A stretch of 46,116 bases of DNA from Gemmatimonadota bacterium (GTDB taxonomy: Bacteria; Gemmatimonadota; Gemmatimonadetes; Longimicrobiales; Gaopeijiaceae). Each line of letters opens with the position of its first letter. Positions within the stretch are counted from its first letter, which is position 1. The translations under genes were made by a program, and so were the position numbers. Where the stretch lies: the NCBI GenBank assembly GCA_009841475.1, contig VXLT01000199.1, positions 1 through 46,116 on the forward strand. The letters run 5' to 3'. The notes beneath the pieces were generated by a model, which saw nothing but the letters and a program-made list of their open reading frames with translations, was not told where the DNA came from and did no database searches. Below, piece after piece: positions 1 through 8,246 of this stretch.

Positions 1-342
<342 letters not shown>

Positions 343-356
<14 letters not shown>

Positions 357-1185
357 GCGTGCGGGAGGGAGCGGTCGGTCCAGGAGGCGTGGGCGTGCCG
401 TGTCCGGTGGCCCCGCCCCGAAGCCGGTCCGGCTGCAGAAGTATATCTCGCAGGCGGGAGTTGCGTCGCGCCGCCAGGCCGAGGGCTTGATGCTCGAGGG
501 CAGGGTCGTGGTCAACGGGAAACCCGCCACGGAGATGGGGGTCAAGGTCGTCCCGGGCCGTGACACGGTGTTGCTCGACGGCAGAATCGTCGAGCCCGCC
601 CGGAGGCGCTGGATCGTCTTCCACAAGCCGTCCGGAGTCCTGTGCACCCGGAACGATCCGCACGGCGGCCAAACGGTCTACGATCTCCTTCCCCGGTGGG
701 CGATGGGGCTGCGCTACGTCGGACGTCTGGACCGGGAGACCTCGGGGCTGCTGCTCCTGACCAACGAGGGAGACACGGCGGCGGCCCTTGCGCACCCGAG
801 CGGGCAGGTGGAGAGGGAGTACGTCGCCACGGTCGCCGGCCCGGTCACCGCCCGGGATCTGCGAGCCCTCAGGCGCGGCGTCGAACTCGAGGACGGTTTC
901 GCGCGCCCCAGGCGTGTGCGCAAGGTCCCACCGGACGACGACCACTGGAGCATCGTTGTTGTCCTGACGGAGGGAAGAAAGCGCGAGGTGCGCCGGCTCC
1001 TGAAGGCGGTGGGGCACCCGGTGCTGGCGTTGGAGCGCACCCGGTTCGGGCCCTTCCGACTGGGCGGACTCTCGCCAGGGGGCTGGCGGCCCGCACATTC
1101 CCGAGAACTCGAGGAAGCTCGATCCATCATTGCCGGTGGCAGACGAATCCGGCGCGGAAGCGTGAAACGGAGGGCGCATGCCTGA
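343..1185 (+). CDS. rluB: 23S rRNA pseudouridine synthase, RluB/RsuA family with S4 domain
   Basis: S4 domain [31 protein letters not shown]; catalytic [18 protein letters not shown]; start chosen at ATG 343 overlapping scpB end. Confidence 0.9.
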
Positions 1186-1813
1186 CTCGACCCTGAGAGT
1201 TGTGGAGCATCCGCTGATCGAACACAAACTCTCCCTGCTGCGTGACGTCGGCACGGAGAGCCGGTACTTCCGCGAGCTGGTCAACGAGATCACGATGCTC
1301 ATGGCCTTCCGCGCGACGGAGTGCCTGGAAGGGGAGGAAGTGGCTTTCGAGACGCCGCTCGCGGCCATGCGGGCACGACGCATTCGGGAAGACAGAGTGG
1401 TGGTCGTGCCCGTACTGCGGGCCGGGCTCGGGATGGTCGAGGGGATGCTCCGAATGATTCCGGGCGCCCGCGTGGGCCACCTCGGTTTCGAACGGAACGA
1501 GGAAACGCTGGAGCCGCGCCGCTACTACGGGAAGCTGCCGCCGGAGTCGCACCAGTACAGTTTCCTGCTGGTGGATCCAATGCTCGGGACCGGCGGGACC
1601 GCGTCGGCTTCCATCGCCGATCTGAAGGAACGCGGTGTGACGCGGATCGTCTTCGTATGCCTCGTTGCGGCACCGGAGGGCGCGGGACGTCTCGCCGCGG
1701 AACACCCCGATGTTCCCGTCTATGCCGCTGCACTGGACCGTCAGCTCAACGAAATCGGCTACATCGTTCCCGGGCTGGGGGACGCGGGAGACCGCCTGTA
1801 CGGAACACTGTGA
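1178..1813 (+). CDS. upp: Uracil phosphoribosyltransferase
   Basis: 211 aa; VVEHPLIEHKLSLLRD, PRPP-binding LLVDPMLGTGGTASASI. Confidence 0.95.
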   Translation: MPDSTLRVVEHPLIEHKLSLLRDVGTESRYFRELVNEITMLMAFRATECLEGEEVAFETPLAAMRARRIREDRVVVVPVLRAGLGMVEGMLRMIPGARVGHLGFERNEETLEPRRYYGKLPPESHQYSFLLVDPMLGTGGTASASIADLKERGVTRIVFVCLVAAPEGAGRLAAEHPDVPVYAAALDRQLNEIGYIVPGLGDAGDRLYGTL

Positions 1814-1947
1814 CGGCCATGGGATGGGTGTGACCGCCAGCGCCAGGCCGCCCGGATCGAGCAGGGACGCGCTCCACAGGCTGTTTGGGCTGCCCTCACC
1901 CGATCCGCGCGGTTGATCGGCCGCTCCCGCTTTCGTTACCGTTAGTC

Positions 1948-2021
1948 GGGCCCATAGCTCAGGCGGTCAGAGCAGCGGACTCATAATCCGACGGTCGGGG
2001 GTTCAAGTCCCTCTGGGCCCA
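1948..2021 (+). tRNA. tRNA with CAT anticodon (Met or Ile2/lysidine type), CCA not encoded
   Basis: 7-bp acceptor GGGCCCA/TGGGCCC, TAGCTCAG D-arm, loop CTCATAA, GGTTCAAGTCC T-arm. Confidence 0.93.
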
Positions 2022-2110
2022 TGGCGCGGCAGTCTTGACGATCCCGGATCCCTGCCTTCATTTGACGTCGTAAACACACACGATCTTCATCCCCCGGTTG
2101 GTGGCGGCAC

Positions 2111-2476
2111 TTGTTCATTCGGCGATCGGACACACGGAACCTGCGCCGCGTCGGCGCCGCATGCATCTGCCTGCTCCACATCGGGGTAGCGGCCGTGCTC
2201 GGACCCGCCGACGCGGTTCTGGACGCCGAGCGTGCTCTTGCCCCGATCCATATCGAGTCGCCGGGTTATGAGGATTGCGCATCCCACCACGGGCATCTCT
2301 TCTGCCAGTTGGTGCGGGCGCTTTCTCTTGCGGACATTTCCCAGAGCATCAGTGTCGCGAACCCGCATGCGCCGCCGGTTCGTCATCCCGACCGGAGCCG
2401 TGAGGCGAACCACTCGTGGAGCACGCCCATAATGTCCGGCTCCGTCATCCCCCGGGGGCCGCCGGTCCTCTTCTAA
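2111..2476 (+). CDS. Small secreted His/Cys-containing protein upstream of ZnuD-like receptor
   Basis: TTG start, hydrophobic signal-like N-terminus (VGAACICLLHIGVAAVLG), then CASHHGHLFCQLVRAL; tandem with a metal receptor. Confidence 0.55.
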   Translation: MFIRRSDTRNLRRVGAACICLLHIGVAAVLGPADAVLDAERALAPIHIESPGYEDCASHHGHLFCQLVRALSLADISQSISVANPHAPPVRHPDRSREANHSWSTPIMSGSVIPRGPPVLF

Positions 2477-2645
2477 CAGCCCGCGGCAGCGACCCGCCGG
2501 CGGCAAGTGCGGCGAGGTCCCGACACGTGGGCTGCTACCCCTCCCGGGGCTCCCGGGCGACCGTTTTCCCGGGGTTCCTCCATGTCCGTGCGTCCTGCGT
2601 CGCGAAGGTCGATCAGGAGCGCGTGACCAACCTGCGGCTGTACGC

Positions 2646-4904
2646 ATGTCCAGACACCCGATTCGACGATCGCACCCGGCCATCGGAATCGCACTGATTC
2701 TGATGGCTGCGGCAGCCACGCCCGAGAGCGCCGCGTTCGCTCAGGTTGTGGAGCACAGGGGCGAGATCGAGGGTGTGGTGCGTGCGGCCGAAACGGAAGG
2801 GCCCCTCGCGGGAGCGTCCGTGTCCGTGGTTGGTGTCGGGACGTCAGCGGTTACGCACGGCGACGGCTCCTTTCACCTGACCGGCATCGCGCCGGGGAGC
2901 TACACGATTCGCGTCCAGCGGCTGGGGTATCGCAGCCGGACCATCGAGGTCACGGTCGGAGTGGACGGGGAATATGTGGAGATCGAACTCGACACTTCAC
3001 CCATTCCGCTGGAAGATTTCGTGGTCACCGCGATGCTCACGGAGCGCGGGGCCGCCGAGGCCCTTCGGCCGGTCAGCGTGATGGCCGGCGAGGAGCTGCA
3101 GCGCCGCATGACGGGGACCATTGCCGAGACGCTGGCCTCGATACCGGGGCTGGCGGAGACAAGCATGGGTCCGGCTACCTCGCGCCCCGTGATCCGGGGA
3201 TTGAGCGGCGACCGCGTCCTCATGCTGGAGGACGGGAGCCGCGTGGGCGACGTCTCCAGCGCCGGGCCCGACCATGCCACTGCGGTCGATCCGTTGGCCG
3301 CGCGGCGAATCGAAGTGGTTCGCGGTCCCGCGTCCCTGCTCTACGGAAGCAACGCCCTGGGAGGGGTCATCAACGTCATCCGCGACGAGATTCCGTCCGC
3401 GGTTCCGCATCACCCGACCGGTGCCGCATCGCTGCAGGTCCAGAGCGTGAGTGGCTCGGTGTCGGGAGGGGGTTCAGCCACGTTCGCCGTGTCGGAACGC
3501 ATTCCCCTGCGGCTGGAAGTTACGGGGCGTACGGCGGGCGACCTGCACACGCCGGCTGGCCAACTGGCCAACACCAACGGTGAAACATTGAGCGCGGGCG
3601 CAGGGGGCTCGTGGGTCGCGGGCTGGGGACACGCGGGGGCTTCCGCGCGGGGCTACCGCAACCACTATGGGATCCCCGGCGGCTTCGTGGGTGGCCATGC
3701 GGAAGGGGTGCGGATCGAGATGGAACGCGCCGCATCCAAGGTCCAGGCAGTGATCGAGCGACCCAACGCGCGGTTCCGGTCGGTCAGGTTCGACGGTGCC
3801 TACACCTGGTACCGGCACAGGGAACTGGAGTCTGCGAACATCATCGGCACGCTGTTCAGGCTGCAGACGCTGAACGCGGACATGCTGGCCCGGCACCAAG
3901 CCTGGGGCCCGTTCTCGGCTGGCGCCGTCGGAGCCCGGGTAGCCTGGGAGGACTTCGGGTACGGGGGCTCGGGCGTTGCTCGAACCGATACGCCGGACAC
4001 GCGCCGCAGCACCGTTGCGGCATACGTTTTCGAAGAGGTCGATCTGGGTGCCACGCGCGTCGAGGCGGGGCTTCGCTACGACTGGGTCTTCATCAGTCCC
4101 GCCCACGAGGATCCGGACTCCGACATCGGCAACGTCCGGGACCGCAGCTTCCATGCGGCGTCAGCCTCCCTCGGGCTCCTCTACGACATCGGCGCGGGCA
4201 TGACCGTCGGCGCAAGCCTGGCTCGTGCCTTCCGGACCCCGGATGTCACCGAACTGTTTTCAGAGGGGCCGCACCTGGCGGCCTACACCTTCGAGATCGG
4301 GAATCCTTCGCTCGAGACCGAGCAGGGTACCGGGGTCGACGTATTCGCGCGCTTTGAGTCTCCGCGACTCAGGGCGGAGATCGCCGGATTCTACAACCGG
4401 ATTCGCGGTTACATCTACGGCGAGGAGACGGGGCGGCTCAGCCGTGTCCTCCTTCCCATCTACCAGTTCCAGAGCAACGACGCGCTGCTGGCGGGATTCG
4501 AAGGCAGCCTGAACTGGGATCTCGGCCGGGGGCTGGCGCTGCAGGCGGTGGCTTCGTCCGTGAGGGGGACGCTGACCGAGACGGACCGGCCCATCCCGTT
4601 GATCCCGCCGCTGCAGGGCCATGTGGGCATCGAGTATGAACGCCCGGCGTGGTTCGTTGGGTGGGACACCGAGATGGCCACAAAGCAGGATCGCGTCGGC
4701 GCTTTCGAGTCGCCGACAAAAGGGTACACGGTGTTCAATGCGTCGGCCGGGGCACGCCTGACGGTGGGAGGACGGCTGAACGTGATCACGGTGAGCCTGA
4801 ACAACGTTACGAACAGGGAGTATCGGAACCACCTCTCACGGGTGAAGGAAATCATGCCGGAGGCCGGGAGGGGTGTCAGCCTGAGCTATCGGGTCGTCTT
4901 CTAG
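2646..4904 (+). CDS. TonB-dependent receptor, ZnuD-like (probable metal/zinc uptake), with N-terminal carboxypeptidase-like regulatory domain
   Basis: Signal peptide; CPD EIEGVVRAAETEGPLAGASVSVVGVGT; plug TSRPVIRGLSGDRVLMLEDGSRVGDVSSAGPDHATAVDPLAARRIEVVRGPASLLYGSNALGGVINV; C-terminal VSLSYRVVF. Confidence 0.88.
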   Translation: MSRHPIRRSHPAIGIALILMAAAATPESAAFAQVVEHRGEIEGVVRAAETEGPLAGASVSVVGVGTSAVTHGDGSFHLTGIAPGSYTIRVQRLGYRSRTIEVTVGVDGEYVEIELDTSPIPLEDFVVTAMLTERGAAEALRPVSVMAGEELQRRMTGTIAETLASIPGLAETSMGPATSRPVIRGLSGDRVLMLEDGSRVGDVSSAGPDHATAVDPLAARRIEVVRGPASLLYGSNALGGVINVIRDEIPSAVPHHPTGAASLQVQSVSGSVSGGGSATFAVSERIPLRLEVTGRTAGDLHTPAGQLANTNGETLSAGAGGSWVAGWGHAGASARGYRNHYGIPGGFVGGHAEGVRIEMERAASKVQAVIERPNARFRSVRFDGAYTWYRHRELESANIIGTLFRLQTLNADMLARHQAWGPFSAGAVGARVAWEDFGYGGSGVARTDTPDTRRSTVAAYVFEEVDLGATRVEAGLRYDWVFISPAHEDPDSDIGNVRDRSFHAASASLGLLYDIGAGMTVGASLARAFRTPDVTELFSEGPHLAAYTFEIGNPSLETEQGTGVDVFARFESPRLRAEIAGFYNRIRGYIYGEETGRLSRVLLPIYQFQSNDALLAGFEGSLNWDLGRGLALQAVASSVRGTLTETDRPIPLIPPLQGHVGIEYERPAWFVGWDTEMATKQDRVGAFESPTKGYTVFNASAGARLTVGGRLNVITVSLNNVTNREYRNHLSRVKEIMPEAGRGVSLSYRVVF

Positions 4905-4968
4905 AACGGCGGGTGGTCCGGGCTGCATAATCGACACACAATCAACAACGAGGTTGGGAGAACGGAAG

Positions 4969-5445
4969 ATGAAAACAAGGACTATCGGAAGAGGGCTGGT
5001 CGGGTTGACGGTGGTTTCGGCGCTGGCCCTCGCGGGGTGCAGCAGCGATACGACCGAACCCGAGGAGGAGCATGCCGAGCCAGAGGGCGTCGAGCTCGTG
5101 ATGAGCGGTCAGGTGATTGCCTCCTATGACGGAGACACCCAGCGCTGGACCGGCGAGATGGAGGTCGACGTGGGCGAGGAAACGCCCCACATCAGCGTGC
5201 GGTTCATCGACCACGACGGGGACGCGATTCCACTGGACGACGACCTCTATCTGGAAGTGGATGTCGAGGACGAATCCATTGCCGAATTCGAGCAGGACAC
5301 TCCGGGCGAGTTCGGGGGGCACCTGCACGGGCACATGGAGGGCGAGACCGATGTCACCTTCAAGCTGATGCACGGGGAGGTCGGGAGCGGTCACGCGGAC
5401 TTCGTGACGATGCCCGTGCACGCACACGTGCACGAGCACATGTAA
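4969..5445 (+). CDS. His-rich lipoprotein, probable metal-associated partner of the ZnuD-like receptor
   Basis: Lipobox LALAGC; HLHGHMEGE and C-terminal HAHVHEHM; immediately downstream of receptor. Confidence 0.8.
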   Translation: MKTRTIGRGLVGLTVVSALALAGCSSDTTEPEEEHAEPEGVELVMSGQVIASYDGDTQRWTGEMEVDVGEETPHISVRFIDHDGDAIPLDDDLYLEVDVEDESIAEFEQDTPGEFGGHLHGHMEGETDVTFKLMHGEVGSGHADFVTMPVHAHVHEHM

Positions 5446-5497
5446 CAGACAGGTCGAGGCCGGTTTTCGGCCGGCCGGGCCTGGTATTCCACGCTCG

Positions 5498-5535
5498 GCA
5501 GGCCCCGGGGGCCACCATCGGCCCCGGGGGCCTGC
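5498..5535. terminator. Hairpin between convergent genes (candidate bidirectional terminator)
   Basis: GCAGGCCCCGGGGGCC-ACCATC-GGCCCCGGGGGCCTGC, 16-bp arms with one mismatch; no clear U-tract. Confidence 0.6.
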
Positions 5536-5588
5536 TGAAAGCGGTGGCGCGCGCGCTCCCCGACCGGTCGCTTGCAGCCAGCGAAAAC

Positions 5589-8102
5589 TCAGCTCCCGGC
5601 CAGCTCCATGCGCACGTAGAGCACGCGCCCCGCGATCCCGTATGGCGACTCGGCGGGGTAGTCCATCGACCATAGCTGCGCCACGGCCCCGTCCGGCAGG
5701 CGGTTGGGAAGCCGGTCCAGGATGTTGTTGGCGCCCAGCCCAAGCCGCATGCGGTCGGCGACCCGGAGGTTGACCTCCGCATCCACGATCGAAGCGGCGT
5801 CGATCGTCACGGGCTCCTCGAAGATGAAGGGCGTAGTCACCTCGCCGATGTGCTTCAGGCTCAGCCGGGCTCCCACGCCGCCGGCCAGCCGGACGTCGGC
5901 GCCGACGCCTATCCGCTGTTTCGGCTGGGACTGTTCGATCAGGGTGGCCTGCGTCTCGCCGATGAAGTACTCGTTGCGGTTGGCCGTGATCTCGGTGCGG
6001 TTCCGGTGGTAGCTCGCCGACAGGTCGGCCACCCCCCAGGACATGTCTCGGAAGCGCCAGTTGGCGACGAGGTCGAAGCCCGACGTGCGCGTGTCGATCG
6101 CGTTGGTCCAGAACGCGACCGCGTCCACCGGGCGCCCCTGGAAGCGGGCGTCGGCACGCAGGCCGTGCGCCTGGGTCAGCGACCGGGTCAGAGCGATCGC
6201 GTTGGTCACCAGGACCCTGTAGTAGTCTGCGGACAGTTGCAGACCTGCCTGGCCGGAATAGACGAACCCGCCGGTGAGGCTTACCGACGTCTCATGGCTC
6301 AGGGAACAGGCGTCGAAGTCCGCGCAGGCGACGGGATCTTCCTCCGGGAGGAATCCGGCGCTGACCAGTCCGTCGCTGCCGCCGACGAAGCCGACGGTGT
6401 TGAAGCCGCGCTGAGCGAGCCGGGGCGCGCGGAAGCCGGTCGACACTGCCCCCCGCAGGGCCGCGCCGGGGACCCCCGTCTCGACCCGTCCGGCCACCTT
6501 CCCGGTGATCGAGGCACCGGCGTCACTGTACTGCTCGAAGCGAAGAGCCGCGCCCAGCAGTGAAGCCTCCGTCGGGCGCAGCTCGACATCGGCATAGGCG
6601 CCGAGACTGTTGCGGTCCCTCTCGCTCCCGTCGGCCGAAAGCGGGCTATAGCCGGGATACCCCTGAACCCCGCAGCTCGCGTAGGCCGAGCCACCGACAT
6701 TCAGGTGATGAGCGGCGGGGAAGCTGCCCGGGCTGTCGCTTTGTCCACACGCCCACGAAGCCCGTTCGCCCGCCTCCATCCAGTAGGAGTCACGCCGAAA
6801 GGCGCCGCCGACCGCCAGTAGTCCGGGAGCCAGGCCGAAGAAGAAGTCGCGCTTGGCGTCCGCGTTGAACGTCAGTTGGCGGACGTTCAGGGACCCGCTG
6901 CGGACATTGAGGGGTCCCGCGTTCGCGGCAATCGCCGCGCCTTCCGCACCCGGATTGTTGGCCAGGTATTCGGCTGCGTAGGAAGGGTTGATCGAGTTGG
7001 CGGCGCTGAAGGCGAACTGGCCGCTGCCATAGCCGACGCTCAGGTCGGTCGTCCACTCGCCCATGCTTCCACGGAGTCCGCCGACTGCCGAGGCGTCGGT
7101 CATCTCGGACTCCTCCACGGGGAAGAACCCGTCGGGGTACACGTAGGACACGTTGCGCGGGACCCAGTCCGCCTTGCGGTAGAGACCGTCGGAGACCGCG
7201 GTCCGGTCGGAATACCCGCCGAAGGCGTAGAACTCGAACGATTCGCCGGCGGGCAGCAAGGCATTGAGCATGAGCGCCGCGGATTCATAGTCGGGCTCAC
7301 CGTTGCGCTGGAGCCGGATCACCTTCCCGCCGTTCGCGCAGGGGGCATAGTCCGGATTCGGGCCGAAGCATGTCGGAGCCTCGCTGGCCCGGTTCGCAAC
7401 CTCCTGCTGCGCGACCTCCACGGTGAGGTTGAGGAAGCCGCGCCCGAGGGGGACCCCCGCGTTGGCCGAGGTGAGCAATCGTGCGCCGTCACCCCGGGAG
7501 GTGCGGCCCAGATACGACCGCGCGCTCACGCCACCCGCGTCGTCCTTGAGCACGATGTTGATCACGCCGGCGATCGCGTCGGAGCCGTACTGCGAAGCCG
7601 CGCCCTCGCGCAGGACCTCGATGCGCTTGATCGCATGAAGGGGTATCGCACGCAGGTCGGTCCCGGTGGTGCCCTGTCCGGCGGCGGCGAGCACCTTCGC
7701 AAAGGCGACGGGGTGGCGGCGCTTGCCGTTCACCAAGACCAGCACCTGGTCGCCGTTCATTCCCCGCAGCGTGGCGACGTGTAGCGCGGCGCCGTCCCCG
7801 GCCGAGAGCCGCGTGGAGTTGAACGAGGGTGCGATGCGTCCGAGGACCTCGCCCAGGTCGACCTCGCCGAGCCGGGCGATCTCTTCCGCGCCGTAGACGT
7901 CGACGGGGACGGGCAGGGAAGCGGGATCGACGATTCCGGCGCGTGAGCCGACGACGACAACGATTCCCTCAACGGTGGTCACCGTGTCCGGCGGGATTTG
8001 CGCAGACGCGGGGGTCGCCGGGATCAGTGCCATGAGCAGGGAAGCGGTGAAGGCGCAGCGGAGCCGGACTCCGGGTTGCGCCGGGAGTGACGATCCGTCC
8101 AT
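5589..8102 (-). CDS. TonB-dependent receptor
   Basis: Signal peptide, plug TLRGMNGDQVLVLVNGKRRHPVAF and IKRIEVLREGAASQYGSDAIAGVINIVLK; 837 aa barrel-length protein. Confidence 0.9.
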   Translation of the reverse strand: MDGSSLPAQPGVRLRCAFTASLLMALIPATPASAQIPPDTVTTVEGIVVVVGSRAGIVDPASLPVPVDVYGAEEIARLGEVDLGEVLGRIAPSFNSTRLSAGDGAALHVATLRGMNGDQVLVLVNGKRRHPVAFAKVLAAAGQGTTGTDLRAIPLHAIKRIEVLREGAASQYGSDAIAGVINIVLKDDAGGVSARSYLGRTSRGDGARLLTSANAGVPLGRGFLNLTVEVAQQEVANRASEAPTCFGPNPDYAPCANGGKVIRLQRNGEPDYESAALMLNALLPAGESFEFYAFGGYSDRTAVSDGLYRKADWVPRNVSYVYPDGFFPVEESEMTDASAVGGLRGSMGEWTTDLSVGYGSGQFAFSAANSINPSYAAEYLANNPGAEGAAIAANAGPLNVRSGSLNVRQLTFNADAKRDFFFGLAPGLLAVGGAFRRDSYWMEAGERASWACGQSDSPGSFPAAHHLNVGGSAYASCGVQGYPGYSPLSADGSERDRNSLGAYADVELRPTEASLLGAALRFEQYSDAGASITGKVAGRVETGVPGAALRGAVSTGFRAPRLAQRGFNTVGFVGGSDGLVSAGFLPEEDPVACADFDACSLSHETSVSLTGGFVYSGQAGLQLSADYYRVLVTNAIALTRSLTQAHGLRADARFQGRPVDAVAFWTNAIDTRTSGFDLVANWRFRDMSWGVADLSASYHRNRTEITANRNEYFIGETQATLIEQSQPKQRIGVGADVRLAGGVGARLSLKHIGEVTTPFIFEEPVTIDAASIVDAEVNLRVADRMRLGLGANNILDRLPNRLPDGAVAQLWSMDYPAESPYGIAGRVLYVRMELAGS

Positions 8103-8246
8103 GATTAGCCCCCGTTCCTGGGTGATTCGAGAAGCAGCCTACCGTGTCACATTTGGGTATCACGGAGCGTCCGGGCAAGTAGCGGGGAGCGAATTGGCTA
8201 TGCCCCTGCACGGCTTTCCGAGAAAGAGACCAAGAGGATCCAAGGT

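Noticed and set aside
2477-2645. Possible riboswitch (e.g. cobalamin) upstream of the ZnuD-like receptor
   Set aside because: GC-rich and structured, but I could not find the conserved cobalamin or other riboswitch core motifs.
8103-8246. Divergent regulatory region between TonB receptor and M16 peptidase
   Set aside because: Presumably contains promoters but no convincing box or palindrome could be supported by eye.
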